Made by a program: the position numbers and the translations under genes
In this document: piece by piece, positions 26,266-34,101 of the stretch
How the letters are laid out: each line of letters opens with the position of its first letter
How positions within the stretch are numbered: position 1 is the first letter of the stretch
NCBI GenBank assembly: GCA_949373145.1
Contig: CASICI010000039.1
Location: forward strand, 1-48,919
From: an uncultured Phycisphaerales bacterium
GTDB taxonomy: Bacteria; Planctomycetota; Phycisphaerae; Phycisphaerales; SM1A02
Length of the DNA: 48,919 nt
Reading direction: 5' to 3'
The notes under the pieces: model-generated
Told to the model about the DNA's origin: nothing
The model's input: the letters and a program-made list of their open reading frames with translations, nothing else
Database searches by the model: none

Positions 26266-28026
26266 ATGACATCGAACACGACTTCGAACACGATCCCGGC
26301 CGGCGCCTGTTCGCCACGGCTGCTCCTCGTCTTTTCGGTGTTGCTGCTGTCCGCCTTCACGGTCCTCTTCTGGAATTTTCTTTCGACCCAGTTCGGCTTC
26401 GCCGTGACCAATCCCGGTGACTGGGGGCACACCCTGCTGGTTCCGATCGTGGTCGCCTGGCTGATCTGGTCACGGCGAAACGAGCTTCTGGATCATCCTC
26501 TTCATTCGTCACGAACCGGACTGATCGTGGTGTGTGGTGGAGTTCTTCTGTACGTGCTGGCGCTGCTCGGTCCCGGTCTGCTTCAATCGCACAACGCGAG
26601 ATCGATCGGAGTCGGCGTGACGGTGTGGGGGATCGCCGTGACCATCTTCGGATGGCGCTCGCTTCGAGTGCTGTGGTTTCCACTTCTCTATCTGGTGGTC
26701 TTCGGTCAGTTTCTTTCGGATGACCTGACCGCGCCCGTGACTGAACGCATGCAGGACATCGCAACGGTCGGTTCCGCCTTCGCATTCGAGCTGCTGGGCT
26801 ACGACGTGGTCCGTCATGGTGAATTGCTGACTCTGGGTTCGGGTGGTGACGCCCGTCCTCTGGACGTCGCGGAAGCCTGTTCGGGCATGAGAATGCTCAT
26901 GGCCTTCCTCGCTCTCGGAACCTTGCTTGCATGGATCCGTCTTCCCCATGCGTGGCAGCGGATCACTCTGATCGGACTCGCCTTTCCGATCGCGATCGTG
27001 GTCAACGTCCTTCGCATCACGGCCCAGGGCATGCTCGACGGAATCGATGCCGATTTCACGGTTGGTGAGGCGCATTCGTTGCTCAGCACGATCTGGCTTC
27101 TGCCCGCACTGCTTCTGTTTCTGTTCTTTCTCTGGGTCCTGGACGGGTTCAGTGAGGAGGAGAACGTCTCGACGGCCACTCCGGTGGCGTCCGGCCTCGA
27201 TGTTCGATTCTCGTCCGGAAGCACGGTTCTCTGTGGTGCCTTGTGTGTCTTTCTCCTGAGTTGCGCCGTGTTTCTTCCGTTGATTCTCTCTTCGGTCGGC
27301 GTCAGACTCGCCAAGGCACCGGCCCCTCTGCGTGCGGCCTTCGAAACACTCGCCCCTTCGCTCGGTGAGTGGCGAAAACGTGGAGAGGACGTGACCTACT
27401 CCGAGAACGTCGTCGATGTCCTGGGTACCTCGACCTACCTCGAACGACTCTACGTCCGTGACTCCACCGATCGATCCGGATCGCTTCGCCTTCATCTCGC
27501 ACATTACACCGGAGGATTCTCATCCCGTCCTCATCTGCCGGAGCGATGCTGGTCGGTGCAGGGTCTCGTGCAGATCCATGACACGGTGGTGATCCCGGTC
27601 GATCCGAAGCTCTTCATGGGTGACGATCCGCTCGACCCCCACAAGGTGACGGTGCGTCATCCAGTCACAGGTGATTCGCAAGACGTCCGGCTTCCCGGTG
27701 GCGAGCCTTCGATACGTGTCACGGTGTTCAGTGATCCCGGGCAACCCGACTCGAGACTTCTTGCGGGGTACTTCTTCGTGGCCAACGGCCGACTTGCCTC
27801 CGGTTCACGTGCCGCCAGATCACTGGCCTACAACCTCCGCGATGAACGCGCGTTCTTCACGAAGATCCAGTTCGCCAGTTTCGTGTCGAACACCGAACTG
27901 TCCACCGATCGGCTGATCGAGTCCTTCGTCGAGATGCTGGAAGACATGCTCGAACCGATGATGCCTGAACTGATGCGTCTGCTTCCCGCCACGTCGAGTG
28001 CGGTGTCGGATCCGCCTGCCGGGTGA
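26266..28026 (+). CDS. Exosortase fused to an EpsI-like C-terminal domain
   Basis: Membrane transpeptidase thought to cleave and attach proteins bearing PEP-CTERM-type tails. From the ATG at 26266 it has 586 residues; an in-frame upstream ATG would overlap the DUF1501 gene. About eight membrane segments carry the catalytic triad: Cys205 in EACSGMRM, Arg250 in NVLRI and His270 in GEAHSLLS. NPGDWGHTLLVPIVVAWLIW is the family's N-terminal signature. After the last helix (near 300) comes a soluble part with LPERCWSVQG, as in the EpsI domain that often sits beside or fused to exosortases. No PEP-CTERM substrate is visible in the window. Start has only a weak ribosome site. Confidence 0.9.
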   Translation: MTSNTTSNTIPAGACSPRLLLVFSVLLLSAFTVLFWNFLSTQFGFAVTNPGDWGHTLLVPIVVAWLIWSRRNELLDHPLHSSRTGLIVVCGGVLLYVLALLGPGLLQSHNARSIGVGVTVWGIAVTIFGWRSLRVLWFPLLYLVVFGQFLSDDLTAPVTERMQDIATVGSAFAFELLGYDVVRHGELLTLGSGGDARPLDVAEACSGMRMLMAFLALGTLLAWIRLPHAWQRITLIGLAFPIAIVVNVLRITAQGMLDGIDADFTVGEAHSLLSTIWLLPALLLFLFFLWVLDGFSEEENVSTATPVASGLDVRFSSGSTVLCGALCVFLLSCAVFLPLILSSVGVRLAKAPAPLRAAFETLAPSLGEWRKRGEDVTYSENVVDVLGTSTYLERLYVRDSTDRSGSLRLHLAHYTGGFSSRPHLPERCWSVQGLVQIHDTVVIPVDPKLFMGDDPLDPHKVTVRHPVTGDSQDVRLPGGEPSIRVTVFSDPGQPDSRLLAGYFFVANGRLASGSRAARSLAYNLRDERAFFTKIQFASFVSNTELSTDRLIESFVEMLEDMLEPMMPELMRLLPATSSAVSDPPAG

Positions 28027-28036
28027 CCCGCGATGG

Positions 28037-28534
28037 TCAACCCTTTTCAAGGTCCCTGATCGACGTGAGCTCCATCAGAGTCGCCTTGCAGCTTCCTTCC
28101 AGTTCAAGCCAGTCTTCGATGTCGAGGCTGATCCTCATCAGGGTGCATGTCGGCACTTCGTGCATGCCGAGACCAAGCGCATGAAGGACGTCCTCGCAGC
28201 CCGGGTTGTGCCCGACCAGCATCACTCGATCGGCTCCCATGGCATGCTGGGAGGCGGTCTTGAGCATGCATGCGTGGGACGCGAGATACAGTTGCTCGAT
28301 GAACTCGATCTTTGGATGCATCACGCCGGAGTCACAGAGGACTGCGCAGGTCTCGGTGGTTCTGGTCGAACTCGAGCAGAGGATCACATCCGGAACCAGC
28401 GCGTTGCTCGCGATGTGATGTCCCATTCGTTCCGCATCGCCGCGGCCTCGTTCGGACAGTGTTCGATCGTGATCTCGCACGGTATGGCCACCGTGTTCGC
28501 TTTCGGCATGCCTGATCACGAGGAGTTCTTTCAT
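28037..28534 (-). CDS. Histidine phosphatase, SixA-like
   Basis: 165 residues, the size of SixA. The catalytic motif IRHAESEHGG is at the N-terminus, then DHDRTLSERGRGDAERMG, RTTETC and the second histidine in VGHNPGCEDVLHAL. In the family this removes phosphate from phosphohistidine, for example on phosphorelay or PTS proteins; the substrate here is unknown. Its stop is close to the exosortase stop (convergent) and it is followed on the same strand by nothing within the called genes. Cytosolic. Confidence 0.88.
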   Translation of the reverse strand: MKELLVIRHAESEHGGHTVRDHDRTLSERGRGDAERMGHHIASNALVPDVILCSSSTRTTETCAVLCDSGVMHPKIEFIEQLYLASHACMLKTASQHAMGADRVMLVGHNPGCEDVLHALGLGMHEVPTCTLMRISLDIEDWLELEGSCKATLMELTSIRDLEKG

Positions 28535-28572
28535 GAGATCAGTCTAGGTCTCCGAACTCCGAAGCGCGAATC

Positions 28573-29226
28573 TCAGTTCGAGCCTTTGAGCATGTTCCAG
28601 AGGACGTTTGTTCCATGCGGGATGGTCACGTCTCCCGAAAGGATCCGGCTGGTGGAGGCTCCGTTGTAGGTCTTCGCATTCAGATCCTCGTCGATCTTGA
28701 ATCCCATGCCACCCACGACGACTCCGCCATAGAGACCCTTGGCCTTCGAGTAGACGAGCACGTCGTTCTCGGAAAGATCGATCGGGTCGGTCGTGCCTGA
28801 ACCATCGCCGAAACTGCCGGCAGCCTGTGCGATCGCGTAGCGGCCGGTCTCCAGAAAATGATCGACCGCGGCATTCGTCTTGAAGATGTAGACCATGCTT
28901 TCGCTTTGAGCACCGATCTGCAGGCCGACCGAGCCCTGGATCAGATCCACGGCGAGTGGGGGAGAGAAGTCGTCGCCGGTTCGTTTGACGAAGACGCCGT
29001 CTCCGCCCTTGCCACCGAAGATCAAGCCCGCCTGCGTGCTTGAGAAGATGGCCACGGCTTTCGCCTGGTCGAGAACCTCGGGTGGAATCGGTGTATCGGA
29101 CGCCTCAATGTCGCGAAATGCCACCACGTTGTTGCTCAGAACGCCGGTCATGTCGGAGCTGCATCCGACCGAGAGAATCGCGGCCCAGAGCAGGATGAGT
29201 GGAGTTGTGATGGAGTTCGGTCTCAT
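28573..29226 (-). CDS. SYLF-domain (YSC84-like) lipoprotein
   Basis: 217 residues from the ATG at 29226, which has AAGGA 7 bases upstream. A lipoprotein leader ends AAILSVGCSS. The rest is one SYLF domain: AKAVAIFSSTQAGLIFGGKGGDGVFVKR-type start, SVGLQIGAQSESMVYIF, and DVLVYSKAKGLYGGVVVGGMGF. SYLF domains bind phospholipids in eukaryotic Ysc84/SH3YL1; the bacterial role is not established. It stands alone between a SixA-like gene and the divergent RNase D gene, with a hairpin in its leader. Confidence 0.9.
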   Translation of the reverse strand: MRPNSITTPLILLWAAILSVGCSSDMTGVLSNNVVAFRDIEASDTPIPPEVLDQAKAVAIFSSTQAGLIFGGKGGDGVFVKRTGDDFSPPLAVDLIQGSVGLQIGAQSESMVYIFKTNAAVDHFLETGRYAIAQAAGSFGDGSGTTDPIDLSENDVLVYSKAKGLYGGVVVGGMGFKIDEDLNAKTYNGASTSRILSGDVTIPHGTNVLWNMLKGSN

Positions 29227-29246
29227 TTGGCATTCCTTCTTGGTTG

Positions 29247-29269
29247 AGACACCACGTTTTTCGGTGTCT
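29247..29269. promoter_or_regulatory. Inverted repeat in the leader of the SYLF gene
   Basis: AGACACC (29247-29253) and GGTGTCT (29263-29269) are perfect 7-base arms with a 9-base T-rich spacer, 20 bases upstream of the SYLF gene start. It may be a leader hairpin or an operator. The rest of the 29227-29393 gap holds no gene I can support. Confidence 0.35.
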
Positions 29270-29508
29270 TCGGCCCACTGTTCTCGAATTAACTCTAACC
29301 GACTCAAGCCCCAACGGCCGGAGAGTGGTACCATCTTCTCCTTACACACGTCATCCTGAAATCGATGACCATCACACACAGGCAGGCATTTCAGTGAACT
29401 ATCGTCGAAGAAAGCGCGCGTTTCAGCATGAAGAAGCTCATGCCGACGACAGTGAGGAAATCACACCACCTCTCGAACGCGATGATGTTCCTTCAGACGC
29501 CCCCCCGA

Positions 29509-30678
29509 ATGATCACCACCGCCGATGAGCTCAGTGAATTCATCGACCATGTCCGTGCTGCCGGACTGTGTGCCTATGACACGGAATTCATCGGTGAAGA
29601 GACCTACCACCCGCAGATCTGTCTGGTCCAGCTGGCCACCACCGACATGATCGCGATCATCGATCCCATCGCACTTCCGGACCTGGATCCCGTCTGGGAG
29701 ATGTTGGCGGACCCCGCGGTGAAGAAACTCGTGCACGCGGGAGGCGTCGATCTCAAGTACGTTCCTCGCGCCATCGGATGTGAAGCCGCCAACGTCATCG
29801 ACACCCAGATCGCCGCCGCCTTCGCAGGCCTGCCCTGGCCGGTCGGACTGGCTCGAGTGATCGATGCCTTCACCGGACATCGACTCGGCAAGGGGCATAC
29901 CTTCACGAATTGGGATGCCCGCCCATTGAGTCGACAACAGCTTCGATATGCCGCTGACGATGTTCGCTACCTTCCGATGCTCTGGTCGATGCTCGAAAAG
30001 GAGCTCGACCGACGTGGGACGTTGTCCTGGGCATTGCGTGAATGTGATGTCCGTCTCAGGATCCCGGAAGGATTCGATCCGGAGCCTCATCTGCGAAAGA
30101 TCTCGAAGGGCATGCGACTCAAGCCTCGTGCTCGCGCGTTGCTCAGGGCACTCGTGATCGAGCGTGATCGGCTCGCCGAGATCGATGATCGACCTCATCG
30201 CGTGCTCTTTCCCGACAGCGCGCTTCTCGAGATGGTGCGAAAGAAGCCTCAGAACCCCGAAGAGATGGCCGCCATTCGCGGGCTTCCCAGGCCGACCGCC
30301 CAGAAGTGGTTCAGTGAGATCGTGGCCATCCTCGATCAGGCCGACTCTCTCGAGATTCTTCCCGACAAGAACCCGAAGCCTTCCAGCGAGGCGGCCGCCG
30401 AACAGGTCGTCGTCGACGCTCTCTGGATGGCCTTGTGCACCCGACTCTATGCGCAGGGAATCGCCCCCGGCATGGTGATCTCCCGTGCGCAGCTCGCGAG
30501 TTGGTACCTCACCCAGAAATCGAGTGAACAAGTGGAATTGTTCCCAGCCGATGACTGGCGTCAGGAAGCCATCGGTGAGTGGCTCATCGACTTCATCGAA
30601 GGCCGTACGAAGCTTTCGATCGGATGGGGTGACCGTGGTGCGATCGTCGATGAGCATTCCGACGTCACCACCAACTGA
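29509..30678 (+). CDS. rnd: Ribonuclease D
   Basis: 3'-5' exoribonuclease acting on tRNA and other stable RNA 3' ends. From MITTADEL, which aligns with the N-terminus of E. coli RNase D by eye, there are 389 residues. DEDDy residues are seen: Asp and Glu in AYDTEFIGEETY, the Asp in GVDLKYVPR, and Tyr/Asp in RYAADDVRYLPML. An HRDC domain follows (about 215-300, PENPEEMAAIRGLP-type sequence), then a second helical region. No ribosome site precedes 29509; the same frame opens at 29428, and another frame (GTG at 29394) could supply the true N-terminus if the seven-C run at 29500-29506 has one base too many. Confidence 0.9.
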   Translation: MITTADELSEFIDHVRAAGLCAYDTEFIGEETYHPQICLVQLATTDMIAIIDPIALPDLDPVWEMLADPAVKKLVHAGGVDLKYVPRAIGCEAANVIDTQIAAAFAGLPWPVGLARVIDAFTGHRLGKGHTFTNWDARPLSRQQLRYAADDVRYLPMLWSMLEKELDRRGTLSWALRECDVRLRIPEGFDPEPHLRKISKGMRLKPRARALLRALVIERDRLAEIDDRPHRVLFPDSALLEMVRKKPQNPEEMAAIRGLPRPTAQKWFSEIVAILDQADSLEILPDKNPKPSSEAAAEQVVVDALWMALCTRLYAQGIAPGMVISRAQLASWYLTQKSSEQVELFPADDWRQEAIGEWLIDFIEGRTKLSIGWGDRGAIVDEHSDVTTN

Positions 30679-30691
30679 CTCTCGCTGGTAT

Positions 30692-31640
30692 TCAACCGGT
30701 CTTCAGCAGACGAGCGATGAAGAAACCGTCGTATTCCGGAGGTCCGAGACGCCGTGCGCCGGGAATCTCCGGCAGCGTCTTGTTCTGCCATGTGCTGCAG
30801 GGTGGCATCGCCCCCGGGAGTTCGATCGGAAGCGTCTGCATCTCGATTCGACCCTCATAGAGTTTCAGGGCTCGAGCCAGCACCATCTCATTCTCCTCCA
30901 CCGAGAAGGTGCACGTCGAATAGACGACGATGCCGCCCGGACGAACCGCTTCGATCGCCGAATGCAGAAGACTCTTCTGTCGTGAGCCGAGTTGCTTCGG
31001 CACCTTCGGTCGCCAGTTCTTGTAACTCCCCGGATCATCCGGCCGCATTCGTCCTTCGCCGCTGCAGGGGGCATCGACCAGCACCCGGTCGAAGCTCACT
31101 GGTTCACGTCGTCCGATCTGTTCACCCCGCACTGCGTCTGACCTGAGCCTGCGCGCCCATCAGTTCGAGCAAGGCTCTCATCCGGTGCATTCTGGGTTTC
31201 GAAAGATCGTTCGCGACAAGCTCACCCTCGTTGTTCATCAAGGCTGCGATGTGTGAGGTCTTGCTTCCAGGTGCCGCGCACATGTCGAGAATTCTCTCGC
31301 CCGGTTCCGGCTGGAGGACCAGGCTCGTGGCGATGCTCGAGGGTGACTGGATATGGAAGCCGCCGTTCTTCCAGAGCCGTGAATTCTGCAGGGCCCGGGG
31401 TTCCGATGCGGTTGCGAACGCATGATCGCACCAGCTCAGGGTGTCATGTTCGATCCCCATCCGCTCGAGATCCTCACGAACTTCGGCCACGTCGCTGCGC
31501 AGGGTGTTCACCCGGACATGGGCTCTCTTCGGAAGCAGGGCCTGGTCGAGAAAGGCCTCGTACCGCTCTTCCGGGAGAATCCGCTGAAGGCGCTCACGGA
31601 GTTGCTCCGGAGGGAACTCCTGAGTGGGGGTGTCGTTCAA
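30692..31640 (-). CDS. rRNA (cytosine-C5)-methyltransferase of the RsmB/NOP2 family, frameshifted
   Basis: Methylates cytosine C5 in rRNA (or tRNA) with S-adenosylmethionine. The N-terminal part (31640 to about 31130) has MCAAPGSKTSHIAALM (SAM-binding motif I) and ends wrongly at a stop after QVRRSAG. The C-terminal part in the next frame has the catalytic VDAPCSGEGRM and YSTCTFSVEENE, with both active Cys, and ends with DGFFIARLLKTG. The switch is at GGGG (about 31120): removing one G gives a continuous protein of about 315 residues. Translation appears to start at a TTG overlapping the stop of the upstream lipoprotein gene. The exact target base cannot be told. Confidence 0.82.
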
Positions 31641-32179
31641 TTGTCGGTGTCCGTGGTGCCGCTCTGAATCGCGAGTTTGGCCTCGATTTGATTCTTCAGG
31701 TCGAGAATCTTCTGCAGTTCATCCACGACACGTTCCTTGCCGAAGGCCGCGCCCAGGATCAGGGCGACCCGGCCGTCCGCGGAGAACGCGCCTGCGTTCG
31801 TCGCCTTCGTGAGCGAGTCCTGGACTCTTCCGACCCACAGATTGCTTCCGATGCTCATGAGTCCGGGCGTGGCATCGATGTCCCGCATGAACCGCCCCAG
31901 TCCCAATCGTGTCGAGGTGACGTTCATCCAGAAGACGTCGAGCGCGGCCTGGAACATCTTGGGTTTGCCCTCTTCGAATCGGGGCAGGTCCATCACGATC
32001 GCATTGATCGAATTGCCGACCTTGTTGCTCGTGTTCTCCAACGCCTTGGTCTCATTGGTCAGGTCGACCGCCTGATCCTGCTGGTCGCACCCACTCGACA
32101 GAGTGATGGTTCCTCCCAGCAGTATCACTGAGAGTCCCAGGCAGTGAAGACGATTCCGTTTGGTGTGGTGTCGTGTCAT
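31637..32179 (-). CDS. Lipoprotein of unknown function
   Basis: 180 residues from the ATG at 32179 with a basic N-terminus, a hydrophobic core and lipobox LSSGC. The mature part is mostly helical with hydrophobic stretches (GRVALILGAAFGKERVVDELQKI) and no domain I recognise. Its stop overlaps the start of the RsmB-like gene, so they share a transcript. Similar in size and style to small planctomycete lipoproteins; no function proposed. The start lacks a strong ribosome binding site. Confidence 0.6.
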   Translation of the reverse strand: MTRHHTKRNRLHCLGLSVILLGGTITLSSGCDQQDQAVDLTNETKALENTSNKVGNSINAIVMDLPRFEEGKPKMFQAALDVFWMNVTSTRLGLGRFMRDIDATPGLMSIGSNLWVGRVQDSLTKATNAGAFSADGRVALILGAAFGKERVVDELQKILDLKNQIEAKLAIQSGTTDTDN

Positions 32180-32283
32180 GCCCAGATCATCGTCGAGCGA
32201 GGTTCCCGCGTCCAACCGTCCGTCATCATTCCTTGTGGATTCATGCCTTGTCCGTTGCCCTCGGACCTGCGACACTTCCATGC

Positions 32284-32748
32284 ATGCCTCTGGAGACCCT
32301 CGAAGAAAAAGTTGCCATGGTCTGGTTTCTCGCCGCACGGGCGATGAGCGTTGCCGATGGAAACCCGGAAACCGCTCGGCAGGCCGCCGGCGGTCTGTAC
32401 GCACAGGCCATCCTTGGAATCTCGGAAGAAGACTGCCTCAGGGTCAAATCAGGCGACCTTCTCGATGAGATGACGCTGCTCGACTGCCTCGGAATGCTCC
32501 GCCAGCTGCCACCGGAGTACGGCGAGCGGGTCATGACCGGTGTCATGATGATCGCCTACGCGAATCGGAGCATGCATCCTCTCGAAGTCAGATGGGCCTC
32601 GACACTCGCTTCCGCCCTGGAATTTTCGGAAGACGACTTCCAGAGGATGTGCGTGAACGCCCGGGTCATGTCGAGCATGCTCGACGCTCAGTCGCAGGAC
32701 GACTCCTCCGACGGCTCCATGGATCGAGATCCGGAGGTGACCGCGTGA
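32284..32748 (+). CDS. Helical protein, possibly TerB-like
   Basis: 154 residues from the ATG at 32284, no signal peptide. It is all-helical by appearance, and AYANRSMHPLEVRWASTLAS followed by ALEFSEDDFQRM resembles the repeat of TerB-like proteins (small helical domains in tellurite-resistance and stress systems, usually with acidic metal-binding residues). That match is by eye and weak. The C-terminal 20 residues are acidic. The stop overlaps the start of the DUF4145 gene with a perfect Shine-Dalgarno in between, so the two proteins are made together. Confidence 0.6.
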   Translation: MPLETLEEKVAMVWFLAARAMSVADGNPETARQAAGGLYAQAILGISEEDCLRVKSGDLLDEMTLLDCLGMLRQLPPEYGERVMTGVMMIAYANRSMHPLEVRWASTLASALEFSEDDFQRMCVNARVMSSMLDAQSQDDSSDGSMDRDPEVTA

Positions 32749-33593
32749 GTGACTCCAGCACGAATTTCGGTTTCCTCGATCGCTGCGACCCCAGAGTCTC
32801 GCATCTTGCCCGCCAGGCCGAGCATTACGTTCATTCCGATCCCGATTCCTGCCTCTTCAAGCTTCGTCTGATGATCGAACTGATGGCCAAGCGACTCGCG
32901 TCCCTGGCGATTCCGGGAATGCAGGAAGCCGATCTGAGCACCATGCTCGGAATGCTCGAGCGTGAGGGTTCTCTGCCTCGAAGGCAGGCCGATGGCATGC
33001 ACGCGATTCGCCGAGACGGCAACGCGGCGGTCCACGGAAACGCCACGCCCGCACCGACCGCGATGCGTCGCCTTCATGATGCACATCGATTGTCTGGCTG
33101 GTACGCGCGAAACATCGTTCGGGGGGGGCGCTTCGACATCGGGGAGTTCAAGCCACCCGAACCACAGGCTCCACCAAGCTCGGAGGAATCGCATCTGCAC
33201 GATCAGATCCACGCGCTCGAGGATCGAATCGAGGAACGACGACGCAAGACCAGGGATGCGCTCCTCCTCTTCCGGGAGAATGAAGATTCGGAAGCGGTCT
33301 GCAAGCGGTATCGCATCGAATTGAAGGCATTGAACATGGTGGCCATGGCCGCCGGAGAACCGTTGATCGACGCGGATTTCGTCGCGCTCGTCATGGCGAT
33401 GGATCTCGAGGCCATCTACGAGCACCCTGCATTCGGTGGGGATTCCCGTCATGCCCGGCGCAATGCGGAAAGCCAGCTTTCACAGGTGAAATCGGAGATG
33501 GCGGAGTCCGAGCGCGTCTATCTGCAGGAACGTGCGGAACTGGTCCAGGCGATGCAGCTCCTCAAGCGCCGTCAGCTTCGCGGTGAAGCCTGA
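32745..33593 (+). CDS. DUF4145-domain (HEPN-like) protein with C-terminal coiled coil
   Basis: 282 residues from a GTG at 32745, chosen because GGAGGTGA lies 6 bases upstream and the GTGA overlaps the previous stop. Residues 10-130 match DUF4145: SCLFKLRLMIELMAKRLA, then IRRDGNAAVHG and MRRLHDAHRLSGW. Arg90 and His97 form the Rx6H signature of HEPN domains, many of which are ribonucleases. DUF4145 is also the N-terminal domain of some type I restriction HsdR proteins; here it stands alone. Residues about 145-280 are a charged coiled coil. No helicase or nuclease domain follows. Function is unknown; a defence or stress role is a guess. Confidence 0.75.
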   Translation: MSDSSTNFGFLDRCDPRVSHLARQAEHYVHSDPDSCLFKLRLMIELMAKRLASLAIPGMQEADLSTMLGMLEREGSLPRRQADGMHAIRRDGNAAVHGNATPAPTAMRRLHDAHRLSGWYARNIVRGGRFDIGEFKPPEPQAPPSSEESHLHDQIHALEDRIEERRRKTRDALLLFRENEDSEAVCKRYRIELKALNMVAMAAGEPLIDADFVALVMAMDLEAIYEHPAFGGDSRHARRNAESQLSQVKSEMAESERVYLQERAELVQAMQLLKRRQLRGEA

Positions 33594-33598
33594 GCCAA

Positions 33599-33991
33599 TC
33601 AGGCCTCCTTCTTCGAATCATTGAGGATGTCGATCACCGGATCATCCGCCGGCAGCATGTCGAAGTCATGGAGTTGCCTGGCCATGACCCAGCGAAATTC
33701 ATCGTGTTCCCTCAGCTGCGGTTCGCCTTCTTCAAGTGTCGCGTGGTAGACCGCAAGTTCGAAGGTCGAGCTCGCATGATTGACATGGATCAGGGATCCG
33801 ATCTCGGCATCGAGTCCGAGCTCCTCCTGTATCTCGCGTCTCAGGCACTCGGTGTCGGTCTCACCCTTCTCGACCTTGCCACCCGGGAACTCCCAGAGTC
33901 CGCCATAGCTGTCATCGTGGCATCTCTTCCCGATCAGGATGAGATCATCTCTCCGGATAACACCCGCAACGGCTCTCAGTGGTTTCTTCAT
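33599..33991 (-). CDS. Nudix hydrolase, MutT-like
   Basis: 130 residues, the size of MutT. The Nudix box is complete, GGKVEKGETDTECLRREIQEELGL, in the GX5EX7REUXEEXGU form. The start KPLRAVAGVIRRDDLILIGKR and the FPGGK context fit 8-oxo-dGTP diphosphatases, but other nucleotide substrates are possible. It is convergent with the DUF4145 gene, with stops 6 bases apart, and divergent from the sulfatase. The 110-base gap to the sulfatase holds no gene. Confidence 0.9.
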   Translation of the reverse strand: MKKPLRAVAGVIRRDDLILIGKRCHDDSYGGLWEFPGGKVEKGETDTECLRREIQEELGLDAEIGSLIHVNHASSTFELAVYHATLEEGEPQLREHDEFRWVMARQLHDFDMLPADDPVIDILNDSKKEA

Positions 33992-34101
33992 GGTCCCAGC
34001 TCGATTTTTCTCTTTGTTTGAAACGCGATCATCCGAATTCTAGATCCTCGACTTGGCAACGTCCTGATTTTGACGAGGATATCCCTTGAACGGAGAAAAT
34101 T

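Noticed and set aside
29461-30657. 398-residue frame on the minus strand
   Set aside because: Antisense to RNase D, no recognisable family.
32745-33593. Type I restriction HsdR subunit
   Set aside because: Only the DUF4145-like N-terminal domain is present; there is no nuclease or helicase motif and no hsdM or hsdS gene nearby.
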